64,000 bases of DNA, taken from NCBI RefSeq assembly GCF_000717745.1, contig NZ_JOBH01000002.1:558001-622000 (forward strand). The letters run 5' to 3'. Origin of the DNA: Streptomyces violens. Lineage in GTDB: Bacteria > Actinomycetota > Actinomycetes > Streptomycetales > Streptomycetaceae. Of this stretch, positions 43,847-50,836 are shown one piece after another. The translations under genes were made by a program, and so were the position numbers. Under the pieces are notes generated by a model. The model did not search any database. It worked only from the letters and a program-made list of their open reading frames with translations, and was not told the origin of the DNA. Each line of letters starts with the position of its first letter. Position 1 is the stretch's first letter.

Positions 43847-44584
43847 CTATGCCGCCGCCTCCAGCGCCGCCCGCAGTACACCGGGCGCCTCCGCCAACGA
43901 CGGCCCGTACCAGGTGAGATGGCGCCCGCTGACCAGCGCGGCAGGCAGTCCGGGGAAGGACTCGGGCCCGTCGTCGGCAGCGAAGCGGTACGGCTCGTCG
44001 GGCAGTACGACGAGGTCGGCGCCGCGGCTGTTCAGCTCGTCCAGGGAGATCTTCGGGTAGCGGTCGGCGTGGTCCGCGTACAGGTTCCGCACGCCCAGCC
44101 GGGCCAGCAGGTCGCCCGCGAAGGTGTCCCGGCCGAGCACCATCCAGGGCCGCCGCCAGATGGGCACCACCGCGGCCAGTTCCGAGGCGTGCGCCGGTAC
44201 TTCCCGCCAGGCCGCCTCCGCCTCGTCCAGCCAGCCGGGGCGGGCCAGCCCGCAGCCGCGCACGAGGACGCGGTCCAGTTCGCGGAACGCCTGCGGAAGG
44301 TCGCGGACCTCGGTGACCAGCACGTTCAGGCCCGCGGCGCGCAGCGCGGCGAGGTCGGCCGGGCGGTTCTCCTCCTCGTTGGCGATCACGAGGTCGGGGG
44401 CGAGGGCGGCGATCCGCGCGGTGTCGGGGTTCTTGGTGCCGCCGATGCGCGGCACGTCCAGGCCGGCCGGGTGACTGCACCAGTCCGTGACGCCGGCCAG
44501 CAGCTCCGGCGCGGTGGCGGCGACCGCCTCGGTCAGGGACGGGACGAGCGAGACCACCTTGCGTACGGCAGCGTGAGAGGTCAT
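43847..44584 (-). CDS. Helical-backbone metal receptor (BtuF-like), no signal peptide
   Basis: A 245-residue protein with the cluster-A/B12-type binding fold: VVSLVPSLTEAVAATA, LAGVTDWCSHPAG, VPRIGGTKNPDTARIAALAPDLVIANEEENRP and LPDEPYRFAADDGPESF. Homologous BtuF/FhuD-type receptors are exported lipoproteins, but this one starts directly with the domain (MTSHAAVRKVVSL) and has no signal or lipobox. A cytosolic role, or an as yet unseen upstream start, must be considered. The ATG at 44584 has GGGGCG upstream. No ABC permease or ATPase is adjacent. Confidence 0.8.
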   Translation of the reverse strand: MTSHAAVRKVVSLVPSLTEAVAATAPELLAGVTDWCSHPAGLDVPRIGGTKNPDTARIAALAPDLVIANEEENRPADLAALRAAGLNVLVTEVRDLPQAFRELDRVLVRGCGLARPGWLDEAEAAWREVPAHASELAAVVPIWRRPWMVLGRDTFAGDLLARLGVRNLYADHADRYPKISLDELNSRGADLVVLPDEPYRFAADDGPESFPGLPAALVSGRHLTWYGPSLAEAPGVLRAALEAAA

Positions 44585-44637
44585 CGCCCCACAGTAGGCG
44601 CCAGTAGGAGCCACGGCAGGGCCTGCCGGCACGCGGA

Positions 44638-44672
44638 CGGGCCCCGCCACCGGAGTGCGGTGGCGGGGCCCG
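44638..44672 (-). terminator. Terminator of the glycine-betaine ABC operon
   Basis: Perfect 15-bp stem CGGGCCCCGCCACCG (44638-44652) / CGGTGGCGGGGCCCG (44658-44672), 5-base loop, 54 bases past the permease-fusion stop. Confidence 0.8.
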
Positions 44673-44725
44673 TTCCTGAAAGGGCGTGACGGCCGGTCAG
44701 TACCGGTACTGCGTCACGTACGGCG

Positions 44726-47329
44726 TCACTTCACCGGGGCCATCTCATCGACGATGCCCGGGTGGGCGTCGACCCACTTCTTGACGCCTTCTTCCTCATG
44801 GCCGGTGCCCGCCTCGTTGATGGCGGTCTCCAGGCTCGCCAGTTCCTCGGGCTCCATGTGCCAGTTCTTCAGCCAGCCGTTGAACTCCGCGTACTTCTTC
44901 GGGAAGCTCTTGTTCGCCAGCGTCTTGATCTGGTTGTTGGCGCCCCAGGTGCCCTTCGGGTCCTTGAGCTTGGTCAGGTCGTACTTGTCGTACGCCCAGT
45001 GCGGCGACCACAGGACGACCGCGATCGGCTCCTTCTTGGCGATCGCCCGCTCCAGCTCGGCGAGCATGGCGCTGGTACCGGCCTCGGTGACCTTCATGTT
45101 CTGCAGGCCGTACGCGGGCAGGACCTTGCTCTTCAGGCGCTTCATCTGGCCGGTGCCCGGCTCGATGCCGATGATCTTGCCCTTGAACTTGTCCTTGTGC
45201 TTGCGCAGGTCGTCCATGGTCTTCACGCCCTTCACATAGGAAGGCACCGCGATTTCCAGAGACGTCTTGTCGTACCACGCACCGAGGTCGACGAGATCCT
45301 TCTTGTACTTGTCCCAGTACTGCTTCTGCGCGACCGGCAGCCAGGCGTCCATCTCCACGTCGACCTGTCCGGTGGACAGCCCGGTCCACATCGGACCCAC
45401 GTCGAGGTTGCGCATCTTCGGCTTGTAGCCGCGCTGCTCCAGGACGTACTTCCACAGGAACGAGGTGGCGATGCCCTCGTCCCAGGACGGGTAGCCGATG
45501 TTCGGCGCGGCGCCCGCGTCCTTGCCCTTGGCGTACGCGCCCGGGGCCGGGGCCAGCTTGTCGGCCATGCCCGGGTTCTTCTTCAGCCAGGCCTTGACGC
45601 CGTCCTGCTCGTGCCCCTTGCCGGCGTCCTGGATCTCCGCCTCAAGGCTGGTCAGCTGCTTCTCGTCCAGGTGGAAGTTCTTCATCCACGAGGCGACCTG
45701 CGGCTCGTCCTTGGCGAAGCCCTTGCGGCCGAGCGTGTGGATGCCGTCACCGGAACCGAAGGAGCCCTTGGTGTCCTTGAGCTTGGTCAGCTTGTACTTG
45801 CTGTACGCCCAGTGCGGGGACCACAGGGTCACCGCGACCGGCTTCTTGGCCTTGATCGAGCGGTCCAGCTCGGCCAGCATCGAGGAGGTGCTGGACGACT
45901 GGAGCTTGTACTCGCCGTCCAGGCCGTAGTCCTTGAGGACCTTGTCCTTGACGATCTTCATCTCGCCGGCGCCCGGCTCGATTCCGACGATCTTGCCGCC
46001 GAACTCCTTGCCCTTGCCCTTGAGGTCGTCGAGCGTCTTCACGCCCTTGACGTAGGACGGTACGGCGATCTCCAGCGAGGTCTTGTCGTACCAGGCGCCG
46101 TAGTCCTCCAGCTTGTCCTGGTACTTCTTCCAGTACGACTCGTGCGTCACCGGCAGCCAGGAGTTGGTCTGCACGTCGATGTCGCCCTGCGCCTGGCCCG
46201 TGTAGAGCGCGCCGGCCTCCAGGGCCTGCGCCTTGGGCTGGTAGCCGCGCTGCTCCAGCAGTTCCTTCCACAGGTACGTGGTGGCCTTGCCCTCGTCCCA
46301 GTTGACGTAGCCGAGGCTGATCGGGCGGCCGTTGCCGACGCTCGCGGCACCGCCCTCGCTCTTGGAGCCGAAGGCGTTCATGCCGCCCGCGGCCAGCGCG
46401 AGCACGACCACACCGGCCATGGCGAGCGAGGTCGCCGGGCGCCACTGCAGGAACTTCAGGCCGCCGAGCGCGGCCTGCGCCTTGGCCAGCGCGCGCCGGC
46501 CGAGCGGCGAGACCCGCTGGTTCAGGGCGCCGGTCATACGGTCCAGGTACATCGCGAGAATGACCACCGCGAGACCGGCCTCGGTGCCCAGGCCCACGTC
46601 GACGGAGCTGATCGCGTCGTAGACGGAGGAGCCCAGACCGCCGCCGCCGACCATGCCGGCGATGACGACCATGGACAGCGCCAGCATGATGACCTGGTTG
46701 ATACCGGCCATGATCGTGGGCAGCGCGAGCGGGATCTGCACGCGGAAGAGCGTGCGGCGCGGGTGCGTGCCGAACGCGTCGGCCGCCTCGACCAGCTCCG
46801 CGTCGACCTGCCGGATGCCCAGCTCGGTCATGCGGACGGCGGGCGGCATGGCGAAGACGATGGTCGCCACGATGCCGGGGACCACGCCGAGGCCGAAGAA
46901 GAGGATGCCCGGGATGAGGTAGACCATCGCCGGCATCGTCTGCATCAGGTCCAGCACGGGACGCACCGCGCCGCTGACCGCGCGGTTGCGGGCGGCCCAG
47001 ATGCCCAGCGGCACCGAGATGACCACGATGACCAGGCATGCCACCAGGACCAGGGAGAGGCTCTCCATGGTGGTGTCCCACTGTTCGATCGAGTCGATCA
47101 GTGCGAAACCGAGGAAGGTGAGGGCTGCGGCGAGGAAGCCGCGCAGCCACCAGGCGAGCACCGCGAGGATGCCCGCGAGGAACAGGGGCTCGGGCGCGGC
47201 GAGCACCATGTGGAAGAAGCCGTACACGGCGTTGAGCACGTGGGTGATGAAGCCGAAGAGCCAGTCGACGTTCGACTGCAGCCACTTGACGGCCGCGGCG
47301 GCCCACGTGCCGATCTCGATCCTAGGCAC
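44726..47329 (-). CDS. Glycine betaine/proline ABC permease fused to two tandem substrate-binding domains
   Basis: An 867-residue fusion. Residues 1-315 are an OpuAB/ProW permease with about 6-8 helices and the EAA loop (ELVEAADAFGTHPRRTLFRVQIPLALPTI, 178-206). Residues about 336-595 are a first OpuAC domain and about 608-867 a second. The two share ESYWKKYQDK/KQYWDKYKKD, the identical YDKTSLEIAVPSYVKGVKT and SPHWAY blocks. Aromatic and WDEG ligand residues are kept in both. With two permease chains per transporter this gives four binding domains. GTG start, overlapping the ATPase gene by 8 bases. Osmoprotectant uptake is the expected role. Confidence 0.9.
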   Translation of the reverse strand: MPRIEIGTWAAAAVKWLQSNVDWLFGFITHVLNAVYGFFHMVLAAPEPLFLAGILAVLAWWLRGFLAAALTFLGFALIDSIEQWDTTMESLSLVLVACLVIVVISVPLGIWAARNRAVSGAVRPVLDLMQTMPAMVYLIPGILFFGLGVVPGIVATIVFAMPPAVRMTELGIRQVDAELVEAADAFGTHPRRTLFRVQIPLALPTIMAGINQVIMLALSMVVIAGMVGGGGLGSSVYDAISSVDVGLGTEAGLAVVILAMYLDRMTGALNQRVSPLGRRALAKAQAALGGLKFLQWRPATSLAMAGVVVLALAAGGMNAFGSKSEGGAASVGNGRPISLGYVNWDEGKATTYLWKELLEQRGYQPKAQALEAGALYTGQAQGDIDVQTNSWLPVTHESYWKKYQDKLEDYGAWYDKTSLEIAVPSYVKGVKTLDDLKGKGKEFGGKIVGIEPGAGEMKIVKDKVLKDYGLDGEYKLQSSSTSSMLAELDRSIKAKKPVAVTLWSPHWAYSKYKLTKLKDTKGSFGSGDGIHTLGRKGFAKDEPQVASWMKNFHLDEKQLTSLEAEIQDAGKGHEQDGVKAWLKKNPGMADKLAPAPGAYAKGKDAGAAPNIGYPSWDEGIATSFLWKYVLEQRGYKPKMRNLDVGPMWTGLSTGQVDVEMDAWLPVAQKQYWDKYKKDLVDLGAWYDKTSLEIAVPSYVKGVKTMDDLRKHKDKFKGKIIGIEPGTGQMKRLKSKVLPAYGLQNMKVTEAGTSAMLAELERAIAKKEPIAVVLWSPHWAYDKYDLTKLKDPKGTWGANNQIKTLANKSFPKKYAEFNGWLKNWHMEPEELASLETAINEAGTGHEEEGVKKWVDAHPGIVDEMAPVK

Positions 47330-48590
47330 CGGCGATCACCTTGCTCTCGTCGGCGTCCTTGCCGTCGGCGTCCTTGCCGTCCGTGTCCTTGCTGTCCGTG
47401 TCCTCGGGCGCGGCGTCCTCGGCCGCGTCTTCCTTGGCCACGGGCTGCTCGTCCGCGGGCTGCTTGTCCTCGGGGGCGGGCTGCGCGGGTACGGCGGCGA
47501 CGGCGTCCTGCGCCTGGGGCTCGGGCTCGCCGAGCGCGGCCAGCAGCTTCTGCGCCGGTACCGCGCCGATGAGCTCCCCGGCCGCGTCGGCCACGGCCAC
47601 CGGCACCGCGCTGGCGGAGCAGGGCGCGAACAGGTCGACGAGCGGGGTGTCCTTGGTGACCGTGGCGGGCGCCGCGGCGCGGAACTGCTCGGCGGTGGAC
47701 ATCTCCGTACCGTCGGCGTCCTTGCTGCCCAGCACCGACGCCACGTCCGTCATGATCGCGCCCGCGGTCAGCACGCGGGTGCGGTCGACGTCCTGGATGA
47801 AGGACGCGACGTAGTCGTTGGACGGCCGTACGAGGATGTCCTCGGCCGAGCCGTTCTGGACGATCCGGCCGTCGCGCATGACGGCGATCCGGTCGCCGAG
47901 CCGCATGGCCTCGTTCAGGTCGTGGGTGATGAAGACGATGGTCTTCTTCAGCGTCTTCTGCAGCTCCAGCAGCTGGTCCTGCATGTCGCGGCGGATCAGC
48001 GGGTCCAGCGCGCTGAAGGACTCGTCCATCAGCAGCAGGTCCGCGTCGGTCGCCAGCGCGCGGGCCAGGCCCACGCGCTGCTGCATGCCGCCGGACAGCT
48101 CGTCGGGCCAGGACTTCTCCCAGCCCTTCAGGCCGGCCAGCTCCAGCGCCTCATGGGCGCGCTTCTGGCGCTCGGCCTTCGGTACGCCCTGGACCTCCAG
48201 GCCGTACGCGGCGTTCTCCAGGACGCTGCGGTGCGGGAAGAGCGCGAAGTGCTGGAAGACCATGGAGATCTTCTGGGAACGGACCCTGCGCAGCTCTTTG
48301 GGGCTGAGCGTGGTCAGGTCCTGGCCGTCGAACCGCACACTGCCCGCGGTCGGCTCCAGCAGCCCGTTCAGCATGCGCAGCAGCGTGGACTTGCCGGAAC
48401 CCGACAGACCCATGACGACGAAGATCTGGCCTTCGTCCACGGTGAACGACGCGTCGATCACCGCTGCCGTCGTGCCCTCGGCGCGCAGCTCGTCGCGGGT
48501 CGCCCCGGCCTCGAGTTTCCGCACGGCGTCATCGGGTCGTCTGCCGAACACTTTGTACAGGTGCTCGGCTTGCAGCCTGGACACATACAC
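47322..48590 (-). CDS. Glycine betaine ABC transporter ATP-binding protein (OpuAA/ProV type)
   Basis: A 422-residue ATPase. Walker A GLSGSGKST (about 61-69), Q loop MVFQHFALFPHRSV, signature LSGGMQQR, Walker B LLLMDESFSALDP and the switch His in FITHDLNEA are intact. A CBS-like region (about 275-365) follows, as in ionic-strength-sensing OpuA. The tail (about 370-422) is acidic low complexity with DGKDA repeats. Start is GTG at 48590 or 48584; the GAGAGG ribosome site fits the second better. First gene of the operon. No clear promoter was found in its 324-base leader. Confidence 0.92.
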   Translation of the reverse strand: MYVSRLQAEHLYKVFGRRPDDAVRKLEAGATRDELRAEGTTAAVIDASFTVDEGQIFVVMGLSGSGKSTLLRMLNGLLEPTAGSVRFDGQDLTTLSPKELRRVRSQKISMVFQHFALFPHRSVLENAAYGLEVQGVPKAERQKRAHEALELAGLKGWEKSWPDELSGGMQQRVGLARALATDADLLLMDESFSALDPLIRRDMQDQLLELQKTLKKTIVFITHDLNEAMRLGDRIAVMRDGRIVQNGSAEDILVRPSNDYVASFIQDVDRTRVLTAGAIMTDVASVLGSKDADGTEMSTAEQFRAAAPATVTKDTPLVDLFAPCSASAVPVAVADAAGELIGAVPAQKLLAALGEPEPQAQDAVAAVPAQPAPEDKQPADEQPVAKEDAAEDAAPEDTDSKDTDGKDADGKDADESKVIAGA

Positions 48591-48914
48591 CTCTCTGGTC
48601 GAGCCAAGGAACGGCCCGTCCCAGCCATGGGTGATCCCCAGGCCGAAAGGCTGGGGAGGGGCCGTGGAGCGGCACGGCTTCGGGCCGCCTGCGCCGGGAA
48701 AGAAAGAAGTTGAATCCCTTACCGGTTCCGCTCCGGATGCGCGCCTGCCCCTCTTTCTTCACACCAAACACATGAGTGACTCGCCTCACAAGCGGCACAC
48801 GTTTGACGCGAGGTCACTCGCGACCCCTACACGGCGGCTCGCGACCCATTCGCGACTCACGGGGCGGGGCGCCGCGCGTCGGGCGTTGTCAGTGGCGTGC
48901 GGCATCATCGGCGT
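48591..48914. other. Long divergent gap: structured leader and direct repeats
   Basis: No gene is seen in these 324 bases. Near the ABC gene, minus-strand CCCCAGCC-TTTC-GGCCTGGGG and GCCGTG/CACGGC can fold, suggesting a structured leader. Further out, CTCGCGACCC occurs at 48817-48826 and 48838-48847 (21 bases apart) with a third CGCGAC at 48850. GAGTGAC (48774-48780) faces GTCACTC (48813-48819). These look like regulator sites for the osmoprotectant operon or the divergent exonuclease. Confidence 0.5.
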
Positions 48915-49841
48915 GTGACTCGACGCCTGATGCTCCTCGACACCGCCTCGCTGTACTTCCGCGCGTACTTCGGCGTGCCGGACTCCGTCCGCGCCCCGGA
49001 CGGCACGCCCGTCAACGCCGTCCGCGGCCTGCTGGACTTCATCGCCCGCCTCCTCCAGGACCACCACCCGGACGACCTCGTGGCCTGCATGGACGCCGAC
49101 TGGCGCCCCCAGTGGCGGGTCGACCTCATTCCGACGTACAAGGCGCACCGCGTCGCCGAGGAGGCCCCCGAGGGTTCCGCGGCGCCGGACGTCGAGGAGG
49201 TCCCGGACACGCTCTCGCCGCAGGTCCCGGTGATCGAGGCGGTACTGGACGCGCTGGGCATCGCGCGCGTGGGCGCGGCGGGGTACGAGGCGGACGACAT
49301 CATCGGCACGCTCGCCACGCGCGCCGCCGGGCCGGTGGACATCGTCACCGGCGACCGCGATCTGTACCAGCTCGTCGACGACCGGCGCGGCGTCCGCGTG
49401 CTGTATCCGCTCAAGGGCGTCGGCACCCTCCAGCTCACCGACGAGTCGTGGCTCCGCGAGAAGTACGGCGTGGACGGCGCGGGCTATGCGGACCTGGCGC
49501 TGCTGCGCGGCGACCCCAGCGACGGCCTGCCGGGCGTGCCGGGCATCGGCGAGAAGACCGCGGCCAAGCTGCTGGCGACCTTCGGCGACCTGGCCGGGAT
49601 CATGGCCGCGGTCGACGACCCGGCGGCCAAGCTCACGCCCACGCAGCGCAAGCGGCTGGCCGAGGCCCGCCCGTACCTCGAGGTCGCGCCCACGGTCGTC
49701 CGCGTCGCCACGGACGTCGCGCTGCCCTCCTTCGATCCGGCGGTGCCGAAGGAGCCGGCCGATCCCGCGACGCTGGAGGAGCTGGCCGGGCAGTGGGGCC
49801 TGGGCGGCTCGCTGCAGCGTGTCCTCAGCGTGCTCTCATGA
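48915..49841 (+). CDS. 5'-3' exonuclease (FEN/ExoIX-type)
   Basis: A 308-residue protein matching the N-terminal exonuclease domain of DNA polymerase I standing alone. It has LMLLDTASLYFRAYFG, ACMDADWRPQWRVDLIPTYKAHR, AAGYEADDIIGTLA and DIVTGDRDLYQLVDD with the metal-binding Asp residues, and the H3TH loop GLPGVPGIGEKTAAKLL. It would remove 5' flaps or RNA primers. The GTG at 48915 starts the family domain; another in-frame GTG lies 18 bases upstream, and neither has a clear ribosome site. Confidence 0.88.
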   Translation: MTRRLMLLDTASLYFRAYFGVPDSVRAPDGTPVNAVRGLLDFIARLLQDHHPDDLVACMDADWRPQWRVDLIPTYKAHRVAEEAPEGSAAPDVEEVPDTLSPQVPVIEAVLDALGIARVGAAGYEADDIIGTLATRAAGPVDIVTGDRDLYQLVDDRRGVRVLYPLKGVGTLQLTDESWLREKYGVDGAGYADLALLRGDPSDGLPGVPGIGEKTAAKLLATFGDLAGIMAAVDDPAAKLTPTQRKRLAEARPYLEVAPTVVRVATDVALPSFDPAVPKEPADPATLEELAGQWGLGGSLQRVLSVLS

Positions 49842-49848
49842 TGTGCTG

Positions 49849-49868
49849 TTAGGTTAGGTGTACCTAAC
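49849..49868. promoter_or_regulatory. DmdR/IdeR iron box
   Basis: TTAGGTTAGGTGTACCTAAC: inner arms GTTAGGT/ACCTAAC (49853-49859/49862-49868) are a perfect inverted repeat. The first 19 bases match the actinobacterial iron box TTAGGTTAGGCTAACCTAA at 16 positions. It lies 30 bases before the siderophore-interacting protein, so repression by iron-loaded DmdR1 is expected. Confidence 0.85.
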
Positions 49869-49897
49869 TTATTCTGAGAGCGCCCAGGGAGCCCATC

Positions 49898-50773
49898 GTG
49901 GCAGCAGACCGTCCCGCCGAACGTCCCGCCCGCCGGAAGGCCGTCACCTACCGCGCCCGCGTGATCCACACCGAGCGCCTCAGCCCGCACATGATGCGGG
50001 TCGTCCTGGGCGGCGCGGGCCTGGCGGACTTCCCCGCGGGCGAGTACACCGATCACTACATCAAGCTGCTCTTCCCGGTGCCGGGCGTGACCTACCCGGA
50101 GCCGTTCGACATCGCGCAGATCCGCGCCGACTTCCCGCGCGACCAGTGGCCGCGCACCCGGACGTACACGGTGCGCGCCTGGGACCCGCAGTCCCTGGAG
50201 CTGACCATCGACTTCGTGGTCCACGGCGACCAGGGGCTGGCCGGGCCGTGGGCGCAGCAGGCCGAGGCGGGCGAGGAGATCCGTTTCCTCGGCCCGGGCG
50301 GCGCGTACGCCCCGGAGGCCGCGGCCGACTGGCATCTGCTCGCCGGTGACGAGAGCGCGCTGCCGGCCATCGCGGCGTCGCTCGCCGGGATGCCGGAGGA
50401 CGCCGTGGTGCGCGCCTTCATCGAGGTACCGGACGCCCGCGAGGAGCAGAAGCTGCGGGCGCCGGCCGGCGCGGAGATCGTCTGGCTGCACCGCGACGGT
50501 GCGCCGGTCGGCGAGCGGCTGGTCGACGCGGTGCGGGCACTGGAGTGGCCCGCGGGCCGGGTCCAGGCGTTCGTCCACGGCGAGGCGGGCTTCGTGAAGG
50601 AGCTCCGCCGCCTGCTGCGCGTCGAGCGCGAGATCCCCCGCGCCGACCTCTCCATCTCGGGCTACTGGCGCCGCGGCCACGACGAGGACGGCTGGCAGGC
50701 CTCGAAGCAGGAGTGGAACGCGAAGGTGGAGGCGGAACAGGAGTCGGGCCAGGCGACGCCGAACGCCTCCTGA
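49898..50773 (+). CDS. Siderophore-interacting FAD-dependent ferric reductase (SIP family)
   Basis: A 291-residue flavoprotein of the ViuB/SIP family that reduces ferric siderophores in the cytosol. It has the FAD-binding RTRTYTVRAWD motif (about residue 87), HGDQGLAGPWAQQAEAGEE, LLAGDESALPAIAASLA and the C-terminal HGEAGFVKELRRLL and GYWRRGHDEDGW. The ATG at 49898 follows an iron box by 30 bases. Monocistronic with a strong hairpin downstream; no siderophore synthesis or uptake genes are nearby. Confidence 0.92.
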   Translation: MAADRPAERPARRKAVTYRARVIHTERLSPHMMRVVLGGAGLADFPAGEYTDHYIKLLFPVPGVTYPEPFDIAQIRADFPRDQWPRTRTYTVRAWDPQSLELTIDFVVHGDQGLAGPWAQQAEAGEEIRFLGPGGAYAPEAAADWHLLAGDESALPAIAASLAGMPEDAVVRAFIEVPDAREEQKLRAPAGAEIVWLHRDGAPVGERLVDAVRALEWPAGRVQAFVHGEAGFVKELRRLLRVEREIPRADLSISGYWRRGHDEDGWQASKQEWNAKVEAEQESGQATPNAS

Positions 50774-50786
50774 CTGCGGACTTACT

Positions 50787-50825
50787 GACGGGCCGTCACA
50801 GCGGGTACTGCTGTGACGGCCCGTC
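50787..50825. terminator. Bidirectional terminator
   Basis: Perfect 16-bp stem GACGGGCCGTCACAGC (50787-50802) / GCTGTGACGGCCCGTC (50810-50825), 7-base loop, between the convergent SIP and helY genes. Confidence 0.8.
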
Positions 50826-50836
50826 TCATCGGCCTG

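Noticed and set aside
44762..47572. A 936-codon plus-strand frame opposite the betaine permease
   Set aside because: High-GC antisense frame without domains; the tandem binding domains on the minus strand are clear.
48600..48780. ydaO/c-di-AMP riboswitch in the betaine operon leader
   Set aside because: Some fragments look similar, but the conserved core could not be aligned by eye, so it is reported only as a structured leader to test.
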